Part shown: positions 1 to 12,889 of the stretch, piece by piece
How the letters are laid out: each line of letters starts with the position of its first letter
Numbering within the stretch: the first letter of the stretch is position 1
Assembly (NCBI GenBank): GCA_028023455.1
Contig: JAQFVV010006221.1
Coordinates: 8,413,011-8,477,010 of the forward strand
Direction of reading: 5' to 3'
Source of the DNA: Epiperipatus broadwayi
Taxonomy: Eukaryota > Onychophora > Udeonychophora > Euonychophora > Peripatidae
Length of the DNA: 64,000 nt
Translations under genes and position numbers: made by a program
Notes under the pieces: model-generated
Databases searched by the model: none
Seen by the model: only the letters and a program-made list of their open reading frames with translations
Told to the model about the DNA's origin: nothing

Positions 1-1170
1 AGATATCCGACCTTAATGTATTCTTCTCAATTTGTAAGTGCATAAATGTTTTCAACTATATTTCTTATAGTTATTTTTTCTATTCATTATTTCCTTTCTT
101 TTTTTTAACATTATTTTTTCTTTTTCCATATTGTCATATCAATATTGCAATTTCTTTCACAAATATCTTAAGCATTTTGAGAAATCCTCTGCTATCAACA
201 TTCCTGAAATGATCTATTTTAATTTCTTTAAATATTTTTTTCGTGTTATTTCAATTCCACCACTTTTTTCCCCTTAATATTATATTTGGTTTAGACTATC
301 ATGCATATGATTTCAGGTTCAAATCTAGCTGAAAAATTCCCATGCAAATTCATGTAGCATGCTATAATCAATTCAGCCAACTACTAGGTATTGCTTATTA
401 AATGACTTATCAATCTTTTTATGTGGATGATAAAGATTCCAAGATAATCACAATAGCGATAATTGTGATTATCTGATAAATTGGTCAGATGAGTAATGAT
501 TTACTAACCATGTGCAAGCATAAAAATGAATACAGTATAATACATTGCACTTACACCACCTACCAGTGAGACAAGAAAATACATTCATAATCAATTATTT
601 ATTTTTATTCCATTTTGTGCAGTTAGTCAGCTAATTTTAAAGTTATAAACAAAAATAGTAAATTCAAAAATATCTACTATTTCAATTTAATAATGTATAG
701 CTTAAATTTAAGCACAATTTCTTTTTAAAATTATTTTTTTTTAAAATTATTTAAATAATAAAAATTCGTTATTATTATGCCATCCCCTCCCCTCTTTTTT
801 TTTTAAAAAAAAAATATTAATGGTAATAATTTGTTTTAAAATAAATGTCTTTTTGTTTGATAAAAATTAAATGTTTTCTCTTTTTGCATCATTACTTATT
901 TATTAATTTTAGATTTATTAATAGCTGTAATTGTAAAGTATGTAAATATGCTTTTATTAATTCCATTCATTAAGCTATCAAAATGTATATTAAACAATTA
1001 CCGTAAACTATTTTATTAGCTTCATTCATTACGCTGTCAAAATATACATTATTAATCATAAATGATTGCATTTTTCCTCAAGTTTTTTTCAACTATTTTT
1101 TTCTTTTTTTGTAGTTTTATTTAAATAAATTGTTAACTATTTATTTATTAAACTATATATATTATTATTA
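1..1170. other. AT-rich non-coding DNA
   Basis: No convincing coding region, splice-bounded exon or repeat with recognisable ends. Long A and T runs dominate. A weak tRNA B-box-like string (GGTTCAAATCT) near 317 may be the trace of a very old tRNA-derived SINE, but no A box or tail supports it. Confidence 0.6.
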
Positions 1171-1254
1171 TTTTTATGTTAAAGCGTTGACCGGGAAGCG
1201 AATTCGGGCCAGCTGCTTGAAAGGCAGCTATGCTAACCGCTAGGCCACCAACGC
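1171..1254 (-). mobile_element. compact tRNA-derived SINE, family A
   Basis: Read on the minus strand this is an almost complete tRNA cloverleaf (1184-1254). The acceptor halves GCGTTGG and TCAACGC pair with one G-T wobble. A D-arm with a CTAGCGGTTAGC-type A box follows. The anticodon stem GCTGC/GCAGC closes a seven-base loop CTTTCAA (apparent anticodon TTC). The T-arm region is degenerate (GAATTCGCTTC). It ends with no CCA but with a tail resembling TTTAACATA plus an A-rich run, as in the other SINEs here. The element is little more than a tRNA and a tail. A functional tRNA gene is unlikely because of the degenerate T-arm and the tail shared by dispersed copies. Confidence 0.75.
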
Positions 1255-1970
1255 ACGACAACTTTTATTTTTTGAAGACAGATTCATGAATTTAATGTTA
1301 ATAAAATTATAAAAAGAAGTAGTCTTAAAACAACTTTATTAATACAAACAAAATAATCTTTAACAAAATGCAATATTTCAACTACTAAATTAATTTATAT
1401 AACTTGATAATTTTCGCGTTTGAACCTTCATTTTGTTTATCTTAAATATGCACTGATGTATAACTGCAACCTTAAATTGTACCAATTTATAAAACTACCT
1501 TCTAATTAATATATTATCAACATAAAAGAAAAATATTCTAAAATCTTACTTAATGGATTTTTACTCATACAACGTAAGCACCGCAACAATGATCAAAAGA
1601 TTATAAAATAAAACTATTTCACGACGTGCAAGCTCACAGAAATTAAAATGAGTGAGTTATTTAAAAATATAATAACATCCTTTCAATATAATTATTTTCT
1701 ATAATTACAGTATCTCACTGAGCCTTTCTACACTTTAAAAGTGTTTATTTACAGCTTAAGCTTTTGAATGATTTTTCTGCAGACTATGTATGTAACTGAG
1801 ATCTGCAATATCTTCTATTAATGGCTGAAATCTACTTCAAAATTTCTAATGGTAGAAACTGTACTTTAAAAAAAAAAATCAATTTTGTAAACTTATAGTT
1901 CTCACTATAAAAACTAGATGTCAGGAGCTACTGAGAATAAAAAAATCATAACACTGTAAAGTCTTTAGAG

Positions 1971-2461
1971 TAGGGGTGGGCAATTGTTTTGGCTCAAGAA
2001 CCACAGAGGTTGGTGGAGGGCCGCATTGGTAGCCACTTTGTGGAAGTGAAGATTAGTGGAGGCCACACCTTTTTTTCATGACACAATAAACACACTGCTT
2101 TATTCCCTGTATTACCAAAGAAATATTTGTTTGTCCATTCTTCATTAAACATATGACATTCATCACCAATTTTACATTTCTGAGGGTTCATGGTTTCACT
2201 AAAGTTGGAAATGTATATATTTGCTAAAGCAAAAACAAAATTGAAATTAACCAGATCAACTGAAAAAGTACTGCACATTGTATCTACACTGCGGATGTGT
2301 ATTAACCTGGCCATCCTAGTGGAAAATACAAGATGAATCTTCGGTCACGCATGAGAAGGAAATCTCAGTTCAAGACGGATTTTTCTGATTGTCTTGGTGG
2401 GCCGCATAAAAACTCTTAGTGGGCCACATGTGGCCCTAGGGCTGCTATTTACTCACCTCTG
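1971..2461. mobile_element. hAT-type MITE with 8-bp TSD
   Basis: An approximately 490-bp non-autonomous DNA transposon. It begins TAGGGGTGGGCAATTG and its other end, reverse-complemented, begins GCAGAGGTGAGTAAAT: imperfect terminal inverted repeats of the hAT GGGGTGGGCAA class. The flanks carry an exact 8-bp duplication CTTTAGAG (1963-1970 and 2462-2469), the length made by hAT transposases. Subterminal 'gggccgcat' and 'gggccgcata' motifs also mirror each other. The open frame inside (1994-2314, minus) has no transposase motif and I read it as chance. Confidence 0.8.
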
Positions 2462-2469
2462 CTTTAGAG

Positions 2470-3634
2470 ACAATAAAAATTAAAAGCGTAAAATCTAATC
2501 ACATTGTGCAAAAATGAAAGGACACAAGTGCATTTAAACTGTAATGTCTACTGATTATAACATGAATAAATTTATAGGTAATTCATTTCTCTTTCTATTA
2601 TAAATGAGCAAAATGTTTTTAATGTCCAACAACTGAAAAGGTTTTTTATTATTTACTTTTAAGATACACCGTGCAACCACATTCAAATCCAAAGTGCGTT
2701 TAGCTGTATTTAAAAAATAAATAATAAAAATCTTTTCAGTTGTCGAACAGTAAAAACATTTCATTAATTTATTAAAAATTCAAATGAAAAAAAAAAACAA
2801 ATATTATTTTTTTCTTATTTTTTTTTTATAAAATTATTCAATTTTCATTTCTAAATAAGTAGATGAGATTTAAATTTAGATGTTATTGACTTTTAGAGAC
2901 TTTTTAGTGGCTAATTATTAAAATAAAACTCTTGATCTCAGAGCAAAACAAAATGGTTTGTTGTATTTTTTCTTGATAATTATAAATTCAAGTGTAATAT
3001 TTTAAATAATATTATCAGTATTTAAAATTATGCTTTATTTTGATATCTGTAAAAAAATATTAAATTTTGGAAGAACCAATATTTATTTATTCTTTCACAA
3101 ATATTTTTATACCTTGAAGCTATTTGTTTTTTTAACAATTTATTTCTGTTTATTAATCTTTTTTTTATTTTATTTGAAAAGTTAATATTTTTTAAACTAA
3201 TTTTATTTATTGATTTTATATCTTCAAAAAACAAACAAACATTAAAACCAGAGAGGAAATAAATAAGATTTTATTCATTACAATACAAATCTGAAAAATA
3301 AAAAACTATAGATGATAAAATATGTTAACTTTATACATTGTTTAATAGGTTAAATATGAAAATGAAAAGTTATTAAAAGTGAAAAAAATGTAAATATTGC
3401 CTGCCGTTTGAAAATACAGTACCTGGGGGACTTGATAGCAAAAGCTATATTTAAAATGCGTTAAAATTTTATTCTAGTGAAGTAAATTTTTGATTGCAGA
3501 GTATGCTTTCAAGATAAAACATTTTTCATTTTTCACAAGACAGGATGAAAAAAATCTTTAATTAATTTATGAAAGAAAAAAAACAAGTTTCTGTTTTAAA
3601 ATATTGAAAGAAGTATAACTTTTATTGGCTGTGC

Positions 3635-3670
<36 letters not shown>

Positions 3671-4433
3671 CTGCTTTTCAATTGCTATATCAGAAAAAGT
3701 TATAATTAAAAAACAAGACCATATTTAATCATTTATTGTTTATTTGAAATTAAAAAGAAGAGAGAAAAAAAAAGATGTTTATTTTGTGAGTATATTCTAT
3801 TCACAATCTTGATTTTACTATTTTGTTGCTTGCATAAAATATTAATTTTTATGCTTATTAAATCAATATTTGCATCTTTTTGATAAATATATGTATTACA
3901 ATGTGCTGTATTAATAATCACAAATTGCTTAAGTATATTCTTTGTTAATATATAAAGTGTGATTATATTATATTGTTCTCAAACATTATGGAATTTGCCA
4001 TCATAACAAATTTAATCAAAGGGAAGATGTTTTCATCCTCATTTAATATTTATCTAGAATTATCTATTTTATTTTTAAGTCATTTTTATCATTTTAAATC
4101 TCCAATAATTATAATATATATATAAACATAACTTATAAATCATATTTTGATTGAATAAAAAAGAAGTGAGAGAAATAATGCTAAATTTTAGAATAAAAGA
4201 TAGTTATTTTTTGTAATATTCTTATTTTGTTTAACTAACATACTTTACAAAAAACGATTTATTATAAGAAATTTATTTATAAAAATATATTATATATTTA
4301 CAATATTTAATTTAGAAAACATCAATCTTTTATTCAAAATATTTTCCATGTACTCAATATTCTATATAGATGAACTGAGTTGAAAAAATAAATACTTCGA
4401 CATAATTATTAATAACAAAAAGTCAAGATCGTG
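2470..4433. other. AT-rich non-coding DNA with a CA microsatellite
   Basis: Nothing codes recognisably. A (CA)n microsatellite of about 12 units sits at roughly 3640-3664. Short open frames here have the Ile/Lys/Asn/Phe bias expected from random AT-rich DNA. Confidence 0.6.
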
Positions 4434-4533
4434 TCGACCGTTGGTGGATGAGTGGTTAGCACAGCTGCCTTACAAGCAGTTTGGCCTGGGGTTCGCTTCC
4501 CGGCTGACACTTTGACACATTAAAACAAAAATG
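4434..4533 (+). mobile_element. compact tRNA-derived SINE, family A, with TSD
   Basis: tRNA-like body with A box (TGGATGAGTGGTTAGC), anticodon arm with a seven-base loop CTTACAA (apparent anticodon TAC) and a T-arm GGGTTCGCTTCCC, close to the GGTTCRANYCC B box. The tail TTTGACACATTAAAACAAAAA resembles that of other SINEs in the window. A near-perfect duplication CAAGATCGTG/CAAGATCATG flanks it (4424-4433 and 4534-4543), so it arose by retroposition and is not a resident tRNA gene. Confidence 0.8.
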
Positions 4534-4543
4534 CAAGATCATG

Positions 4544-6840
4544 TGACATCTATTGACTTTTGCAAAGATTTAGATATTTCTATTATATAGTTGATAGATT
4601 GTTTTTTATGACATATAATATATTAATGATAGTTTACAAAGAATTACATAAATCACTGCTTTATAATGGGATTATTTTACATAGATTTTTAGATGAATCA
4701 AATTTAAAATGTCTAAAAGATTTAAAAAATGAATTATTTAACCCCACACATGATATTGAATAAAATAGTGACCTTTTTTTAAAAAAATTAATCTCTGATA
4801 ATTTTTTTACAATCTATTATTATTAAAATATATTTTAATAATCAACTCACAAGATATTCATATGATATTCCATTTTGAAATTTCTATTTACACATACAAA
4901 AATTAATATAGAAGTTTAAAATATATTTATATTTTAAGAAGTATTTAATACTTTACCAATCTTTATTATTGAATCTTCACTTTTGGACTGCTTAAAAATG
5001 AATTTAAGCGATATTTTGGAAATCTTAAATTTTATATCACCCCCACCCCCCCTTTTTTTTTCTCTCTCTTTTTTTAAAAACTTTCTTTAATGTAATGGGT
5101 GTTATTTAAATGTTTATTTCATTTACTTTCAGATAATATAACTTGAAATATTAGTCAAAACCTATGAAAAGCATTTTTTTTTACTAATTAAGTTTAATCA
5201 GTAAAATCTATTCTTAAAAAAAGAATATTTCAAAATAGGTTAAAATGATTCTTTTATTAAATTATACAAAAAAACTTTTTAAAAAAAAATATTTTTTTTT
5301 AAATTATAACTTGTAAGTGGCCTGAAAGATATATATTTTGCATAATTAAGTCAACTATTAATTTAGATAAAATGGTTTTAAAAAAATAATCATCTAATTA
5401 AATTCTTATTAAAAATACTATAAAAAAAGGGAATAAAAACTTTAGGAATTAATTAGTGACTGCTGAAGAGAGAGAGAGAGAGAGGGAATGATGATTTTGT
5501 GAATATATTTTAATCCATAATTTGTTTTTTTATTATTTTTGCATAAAAATTTAATATTTATGTTTCCTTATTTCATAGTTATATCTTTTCTACAAATAAT
5601 ATAAACAGATAAAACTACTGTGATAGTATATTCTATTAGTCAAATTAATCGTTAAAATATTCTAAATTAATACAAGAACTTATTATTTATTAATAACAGC
5701 TCGCAGTACTTAGACGTCGAAATCAAGAGAAGTTGTTTTAGTTTAAATATAGCAAAAAATGGTATGCATTACACATGTATAAGATGTGTTGGGTCATAGA
5801 TAATTTATTTTTCTTTTAAATGAAATTTTCAAAATAGCAATATGATTTATAGATCTTTTTTTAATAAATTTTTTTCAAAACGTTTTTATTTAAGAAAATA
5901 TTTTTTTATTAGAAAAACATGGAAATTCATGAATACGAATTTTAAAATGAATTGATATTTTCAGAGTAAGTATTAATAATTGTTAATTATAGTGAAATTA
6001 ATGACCTCAATAAATTATTCCAATTCTTCAAAAGTAAAATTACTTTTAATTAGAAACAATATTAATTACATTTTCAAATATTAATTTGTCAGTCACATAA
6101 AAAATATGTACATTGTATAAGTTTTTGAATACAATGTAAATCTATATGGCCAAATTGAGTTACTAAATATACTTTTTCCCTTCATATCAATATTATTATT
6201 AAATAAATAATTGAAAATAAATTATTATATAATATAATAGTTATTTTGTTGGGAAAGAAGATCTCTAAATAAATGTTGTTGTTTTTTTTTTTTTTTACTC
6301 TAGACTTGCATCAATAAATCAATCAAGCTTTTTGATTTTTACAAAGACAAATTGTTATTAATGATTAATAGGAAATCTTATATGCTATTTTAATTAAAAT
6401 TTGATGTAGAATCATTTAAAATTAATGATTAAAAAAACCCAATTTAAAACATAACAAAATTTGCAATCTATGAATACATTTAAAATTACTAACTTTAAAA
6501 ATATTTAAATTCTTCATTTTTTATTTTTATAATAATTATTATATTTTTACAGTTTTATTTTTTGCATTAAATTTAATATCATATCTTTATTATTATATAA
6601 TTTAATTTTATTGTGAAAATTGCGCATAAAAAGTCAATTTGGCATATTATGGAAATTATTCAACATATTATATGTAAACATTAATTATTAACATACAATT
6701 GTTGCATTTGTTTTAATTTTATAAAAAAAACTAACAAACATTTTATTCAATATCAACATATAAATCACATTAGAGAAGAAATATTGAAACTTATGTAAAG
6801 ATTGTCATCAAATAATTAAAAAAGTTTTAATAAAAAGATA
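4544..6840. other. AT-rich non-coding DNA
   Basis: No supported gene. Contains a short (GA)n run near 5468-5486, a C-rich/T-rich tract near 5040-5070 and many homopolymer A/T runs. Confidence 0.6.
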
Positions 6841-6855
6841 TAAAAATACAATTAA

Positions 6856-7199
6856 ACTATAATATTTAAACAGCATTAAACTGTTGCACATGCACTTTAG
6901 ATTTTTTAAATATAAAATGAATGAATACTAACACTTCAACAACAACATGATAAAGTCTTTGGAAAAGATTTTATCATGTGGTTGTTGAAGTGTTAGTACT
7001 CATTCATTTAATATTTAAAAAATCTGGGATTCTGTCTTTTCCAAAGACTTTATCATGTGGTTGTTGAAGTGTTAGTATTCGTTCATTTTATATTTAAAAA
7101 ATCTAAAGCACATGTGCAACAGTTTAATGCTGTTTAAATATTATAGTTTATAAAAAAAACATCGCGCTATATAAAATAATTGACTTATTTACATACATT
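6856..7199. mobile_element. foldback element F1 with 15-bp TSD
   Basis: A 344-bp element flanked by a perfect 15-bp duplication TAAAAATACAATTAA (6841-6855 and 7200-7214). Inside, the outer arms are inverted copies (GCACATGCACTTTAGATTT on the left mirrored on the right). An inner block containing CATGTGGTTGTTGAAGTG appears three times, once inverted and twice direct. The right end carries a CGCTATATAAAATAAT signature also found at the right end of the 13.9-kb element. A TSD this long suggests retroposition rather than a classical foldback DNA transposon. The inner block on the minus strand (about 7017-7061) resembles a decayed hammerhead: TGATAA, then a perfect GTCTTT/AAAGAC hairpin, then GAA. 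Confidence 0.8.
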
Positions 7200-7214
7200 T
7201 AAAAATACAATTAA

Positions 7215-8995
7215 GAAATTGGATGCCGCTGTAATGTTAGACCCTAATGTATTTCTCAGTTTTTGGGTATTATTCAGAAAGTGATTTTGATTTAAAAAGC
7301 AAAATGTATAGATTAGACAGAAATGAAAATATATACCGGGGGAGGGTTGGAAGTAGATTCTAACAAAATTAAAGAGTATTAGAAAGGGGATTAATACCAG
7401 TTTTATAAAACCCATAAGAAATGTCAGATTTATTTAAAATGCAAAAAGGTGAATTCATTGTTGTTTGAGTAGTTAAGAGTGTTAATGCTAAACAACAAAC
7501 AGTTATCAAAAGCGACCACAAGCCTACTCAGATCCTTCATTAGTGAAAGAGTGTCTCTTGACTATAGAGACACTCTCTCCATCCAAAATGCCATCAAGAT
7601 CGGCATTTACTCAATTATCAGAATTTCCATATTTCTTTCCTTTGCAGTCTGGCTACCAGGTGTAAATATATATTTGGTCAAGCAAACTCCAATGTTATTG
7701 AAACTTTCATAGGACTAGTGAAGAGTATTTGTATCAGAGATTGCTTAATAACCCCTGACTGGCTACACAAGGAATCATGGTCCAGAGTTGATTTTGAATG
7801 TATGTAACCGGCACCTCAACTACAGTCGCACTCCTGTTAGTTTTGCATCCTGGTTAAAAATCAGAACTTTAATAATTTGAAACCTCTGTAGAATTTTTTT
7901 TCAAATGCCTCAATAAATCTTCTTTATTTTAGAAAAAAAAAAAGATGAGAGAAATCTGTTTAAAAATATTATCAGAATTCCATACTTACCAAAAATAAAA
8001 TAAAACAGAATCTAATGACTTATCACGTGAATTTGAACATTGGGGGTGATAGAGTTGGGATGTGAACCATGGAACTTGAACTGCATTATCTGTCATTCTA
8101 CTACTGCAACAAAATGTAGTGGGGATAATACCCCCCCCCCCAAAAAAAAAAAAAATCAGTGCAAAAGAAATAATTTTAAAGATGAATATACTTATCTTAG
8201 CATTTTAGTTATTACTAAATCTATAATGAGTTTCATAAGCAGAACTAGATGCCTCAAATTCATTCATAAGTAATGTGGATGCTACGATATAAAATCAATG
8301 GTATCAAAAGCATAACAAGTGGACAAAAGATGAGTGAGAATATATATATATATATCATGCTAGAATTTTATGTCTGGCAATTAAAAAAAATCTTATCAAT
8401 CAGACTCCTTTATCCGAATTTGTGAATAACAATGGTGAAACTACCTTGATTTACAAAGCTGGATCATGGTATTTTTTGTCTATCACTATTTTGTATGAAG
8501 ACAGCCCATTTGCAGATTATTTGATGATTTTGGATGATCAGATTCATTCCATAAAACAATACAAATTCCAGTCAAATTATTGCATTTTAAGTTAATAGTA
8601 TTCCAATCCACTCAGCCAGTACTTTAAAAAATGGATCTGAGCAACGTGAGATTGATACTAACAATATAAAATTATTGTCTTTCTGTAGCAGAAGCATACA
8701 TTTAAGTTTGAGACCTGAAGGATGACATTTCAGTGGGCTTTATATATATATATATATACTATTATAAATATCAAATAATATTTGATACAAATTGCATAGT
8801 AATCAATTTTAATATCAGTGAACCCATTTTGCTATTAGCCCGGAGACACAATTGACTTCATTAATTTATATTAGCCATATTATTGTTCTGGATGCCATTT
8901 TTAAACAAAGAGTAAAAAAAATGATTATGACTTTAAAATCCTGAAGATATCATTTAAATGTTATACGATTCTGCCCCAAGAAATATAACCAATTG
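7215..8995. other. non-coding DNA, unclassified moderately GC-richer block at 7450-7860
   Basis: 7450-7860 is less AT-rich than its surroundings and may be an old repeat, but no frame stays open and no family motif is recognisable. The remainder has (TA)n runs (near 8340 and 8745) and a poly-C/poly-A tract (near 8131-8155). Confidence 0.5.
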
Positions 8996-9076
8996 TTTTT
9001 TTTTTCCTTCATATGTCATAGCATCGTCCGGGAGGCGAACCCACAACTACTTGCTTGCAAGGCGGTTTCGATGACT
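8996..9076 (-). mobile_element. 5'-truncated compact SINE, family B
   Basis: On the minus strand the right half of a family-B SINE is present: the CTTGCAAGCAAGTAGT segment, a GGGTTCGCCTCCCGG-type B box, the GATGCTATGACATATGAA tail and a poly-A run. The 5' tRNA-like start is missing or replaced after about 9076, consistent with 5' truncation during reverse transcription. Confidence 0.65.
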
Positions 9077-9215
9077 TCAAACTCACAAGTATGTGACTAT
9101 TGTTTCTAACCCCTATATATAGATGCATTTTATAATTTTTATTAATAATTACTCAGTTAAGATTATTTCAATAATATAATGACAGATTAGAAAGCATAAG
9201 TTTCTTGGATTGAAC

Positions 9216-11486
9216 TATAGATGTCACTTCTTAGCGATATGGATATGGAAAAGATGTTAGATGTGAAGGCCAGAGTGATAGCAAACATGAGAGCATATAG
9301 TAATGGGAACATATGATTTATAGAAAATGAACTGAAAAAGGCAAGTAAGAAAAGTGGAAAGGTAAGAGGTTTGGATGGATGGGCAGCAGAGATGGTAATG
9401 AATTTAGAGCACAAGGCAAAATTAAAACTATTATCATGTTTTAATAAGATGGCACAGAAGAAATTTTCCAGATAGTTGGAATAATTATAGAAAGTTAAAC
9501 AATTATAGACTAATAGCGGTAATGTCAGTGCTGTATAAAGTCTTCTCATATATGGTGGCTGGAAGGGTTGAAAAATGAATGGAAGAAAATAATATAGGGG
9601 AGAAATTCAAGGAGGTTTTCAATCAGATAGGCATATAGGAGATAGCTTATTTGTAGTTACACAACTTATGGATATACATAGGAATACAGATAGACTGTCA
9701 TATATGGTTTTTATAGATAGAAAGAAGGTGTATGATAGAATAAATAAAAATAGATTATGGGTAAGTTTAGTAAATTTGGGAATAGATGGAGCTTTGGTGG
9801 ATATTATTAGGAAATTATATGAAAATGATTACTATACATCTCAATTAAGGAATATAAAATCAGTTAAAGTTAAAAATGGGGTGGGACTAAGACAAAAATG
9901 TCCTCTGTCACCTATTTTGCTTTTGTTGTATTTGAGAGAAATGGAGAGAACAATAGAAGAAAGATTAGGAAGAAAGGTAGATATACCATTAATAGGTGGC
10001 AAGGGAGTATATACATTGTCGGGTCTTTTATTTGCAAATGATGTTTTTTTTGTGTGCCGAAAGAAGGGAAATATAGAAGTTATGCTGAGAACATGCACAA
10101 AGGTGGGTAAAGAGATGGGGTTTAAATTTAGTGAAGAAAAATCAAAAGTAATGATGATTAATAATGGGGAAAGAGAAGACAAAGAATTGTTACAGGGGGA
10201 TATAAAGTTAAGTGTGATAAATAGATATAACTATTTGGGAATTATCTTTAAGTAATCAGAGAAATTTCTTGGATGAATGGGAGAAAAAATTGATAAATGA
10301 AGCAAAGAAAAAAAAGGAATTGATAAAAAAATTAACAGTGTTCTTGAATAATAAATATGATGTAGCTAGAATTGTATGGAAGGGAGTGGCAGTAGCAGAG
10401 TTAACATATGGTAATGATGCATTATGTGTTAGTAAAGGGGTATTAGATTACTTAGAAAAAGTACAAAGAGAAGTAGGAAGTAGATGCAGAAGTGTGGATG
10501 GCAAAGGAGGCAATTCAATGAGAAATGGGATGGTCAAGTTTTGATATGAGAAATGCAAAAAGCAAAATGAAAATGTTCAGTAGATTGCAGTTTAGGGATA
10601 ATAAAAGAATAGCCAAAATAGTATTTAATTGGGTTAAGAATAAAGGTCAGGCAACAAGATGGGTGAGAAAGGTAATGCGATATGCAGAAGATTTAGATAA
10701 AGAATTTATGTCAGTATACTTATACACAAGGTGGGATGATTGTGTTAGGAGAATTGTTGAGTCTTATAGTGGTAAGGAATGGGATAGAAGAATAGATGCA
10801 TTAATAAAAAATAGGGTGTGGAGAGATGGAGAGTTAGTATGGAGAGTAAAAAGAGTTTAAATATTTATGAAGTAAACAGAATATTGGGTGTGAGTTTTTT
10901 TTAAGTGTCATAGCATTGGCTGGGACGCAAACCCGCAACCCGGGCAACTGCCTGCAAGTGCAAGGCAGTCATGCTGACCTCTCGACCACCAATGCAAGAC
11001 ATATTGGGTGTGAGTTAATTTATGATAATAGCAAGGAAAGTAGTTTACTGTTTAAGAGTCGAACAGGATCTTTAGCAATAAGGGAATATACGCATAAATG
11101 GAAAAATATGGGTGATTTAGTCTGCAAGTTGTGTAAGGAAAGGCATAGAAAATATTAGGCATCTGTTAATTGAATGAAAATGTCTAAAAGCATAAAGAGT
11201 ACAAATAATGAAGTTGTGGAAGAATAAATATGAAGAAAGTGATTATACAGAAAGTGGCTTATTGGTTTTTATGCTGGGTTTGGGAAAAGATAAGGGGGAG
11301 TTAGATATAAAGGTCATGGAGTATGTTGGGGAAATGGGATGGAACAGGATGGAGAAGAATATAGGAAACTTGGGGTGGGGAATGGAAAGGGAAGTCAAAG
11401 TGGCTAACAAGTTTCTCTGGGAATAGTTGCTGAGAGATTCCTGACTCCGTATAAGGAGAAGTCACAGTGCATCACATCACATCAAA
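9216..11486 (+). pseudogene. LINE family A reverse transcriptase, degenerate, interrupted by a SINE
   Basis: Remains of a non-LTR retrotransposon polymerase. Upstream pieces at about 9225-9580 resemble an RT thumb/palm lead-in (a KVRGLDGWAAEM-like stretch). The longest open part (9668-10255) has a GLRQKCPLSPILLLLYL motif, normally GLRQGCPLSP, and FANDV where the catalytic FADDV is expected, so an active-site aspartate is lost. A later YNYLGIIF matches the conserved end of LINE palms. Two more frames (10269-10544, 10525-10860) continue the C-terminal region, separated by frameshifts. After a nested SINE (10897-11000), 11041-11160 encodes a WKNMGDLVCKLCKERHRK stretch, the start of a CX2C...H knuckle typical of LINE C-termini. 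The 3' end is a short ACATC-type repeat (11468-11486). Two other partial copies lie at 23.9-24.6 and 39.96-40.11 kb. The exact clade is uncertain. Confidence 0.85.
10897..11000 (-). mobile_element. compact SINE, family C, with perfect 16-bp TSD
   Basis: A 104-bp SINE inserted in LINE A. Both sides carry the exact 16-bp duplication ATATTGGGTGTGAGTT (10881-10896 and 11001-11016). On the minus strand the ends GCATTGG and CCAATGC pair perfectly as an acceptor stem. A TGGTCGAGAGGTCAGC A box, an enlarged anticodon arm (CTGCC/GGCAG) and a GGGTTTGCGTCCC B box follow, then a TATGACACTT tail and A run. The perfect TSD marks a comparatively young insertion, later than the LINE. Confidence 0.92.
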
Positions 11487-12479
11487 CGTCGGATGATTTC
11501 CGGAAGAACTACCCATTCGATTATTGTTCTTAATACTTTAATTTTAAAACAAAACAAAATAAAAATTGTAAAGTATCTGTTTTAGAAAAAAAAAAATATC
11601 ACTCTAGTTTAACAAAATATTACAAAGTAATAAAAAATTTTCCTGCTGACAGTGGAATTTACTTACTAAAAAGAGAAATATTTTTTTTCTTTTAATAATT
11701 GTAATAAAATTAACATTTGAAAACACTTTAAAGATTGCATATATGAATTCAATTTTTTTTTTACATTAGTAAAAAAGAATATAATGAACGAATTAAAGAA
11801 TTTTTAATTAAATTAAGTATAACGGAAGAGTCGAAGTTTCATCAAAAGTACATCCACTAGTTGACATGTAAAATATAATTGACTTTGCAAGGGGGATTTA
11901 GATTCTCTGAAGGTTGTAACTTTTGATAATACTTTTAAATTAAATTGCATCAAATGTCACGTGCGTTTTATAATAATAAAATGATAATTTTGTTTAAAGT
12001 AAAAATCAATTTAATATGTTTTTACTAATTATACTTTTACATTTAAAATTATTTAACAAACATTTATTTGCTGTTTTTACTTTGGATAATAAAAAAATTA
12101 TATACAAATATTATGTTTTTGAGAAATTTTAAAACGAATCTTTCATAATTTAATAAAGCTTTCATCGTATCATTAATTCCCTGATCATTAGAAACCAGTC
12201 ATAAATGAAAGTGGCCATTTTAATTTGAGATGAAAAAAAAAAAGACAAGTATAAAAAATGAAAAAAGAAAGCAAAACAATAATAAGAATTACTGTATATT
12301 AAATGTATATTAAATGAAGGAAATGTAATTTCGCAAATATGAATCCTGTTATTATAGTTAGTGTAAGAAGATGTTTGATGGGATCAAAAGCTCAAGATAA
12401 CTACTCTGTATACTAAAGATAGTAAAGTAAAAAAAATAAGGTTATTAATTTAATCAATTATAATATATACCTTAGTAAT
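11487..12479. other. AT-rich non-coding DNA
   Basis: I see no coding region, structured RNA or repeat boundary here. Confidence 0.6.
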
Positions 12480-12489
12480 CATTTTTCAA

Positions 12490-12604
12490 TAACAATCAAC
12501 AATTTCAAACTATTGTCAAGGCAAGCTCCTTTTGACAATAAAGGTGGATTGTTAAAAGGAGGTTGCCTTGACAACAGTTTGAAATTATTGATTGTTATTG
12601 ATAT
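12490..12604. repeat. foldback W (inverted repeat about 50 bp per arm)
   Basis: Arms reading CAATAACAATCAACAATTTC... and its near-perfect reverse complement enclose a spacer of about 20 bp (GACAATAAAGGTGGATTGT). Two related but unfolded copies follow at about 12898-13030 and 13235-13335, sharing the GACAATATCA, GGCAACCTCCTTTT and TATCTATGGTCCAATAT segments. I could not find a convincing TSD. No hammerhead core is visible. Confidence 0.7.
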
Positions 12605-12734
12605 TGGGACTGTCTAAGTGTTGACTGGCTTTTAATTAGTGATCATATATTAAACTGCTTTTTCTTAAAGAAAATAAATAAAAAATAATCGAATTGGTTA
12701 ATATTCGATAGTACATAAAAAGTCCCATTACAGG

Positions 12735-12810
12735 AAGTGACAAAGCTGGAGTTGTGATCTATGGACTTTACGTTCCAGAACCTATGTCTCTACCAGAGCA
12801 CTAAACTACC
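12735..12810 (-). repeat. possible old tRNA-derived fragment
   Basis: Read on the minus strand, GGTAGTTTAGTGCTCTGG resembles an A box and the end is tRNA-like but with a poor B box. A related string occurs near 8050-8110. The call is weak. Confidence 0.25.
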
Positions 12811-12889
12811 CAAAGTAAAAGAGTAAATAATAGTTCTCAATATAACTTTATATAAGTAATATATATATATTTAAATATATGAAAGCAGT

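Noticed and set aside
1994-2314. 106-codon frame on the minus strand
   Set aside because: Lies wholly inside a hAT MITE and lacks transposase motifs; I treat it as chance. Some internal coding-like texture remains unexplained.
4438-4510. A functional tRNA-Val gene (and similar calls at 1.2, 19.7, 42.3 kb)
   Set aside because: Copies share a dispersed tail, some have TSDs, and stems carry mismatches: SINEs, not resident tRNA genes.
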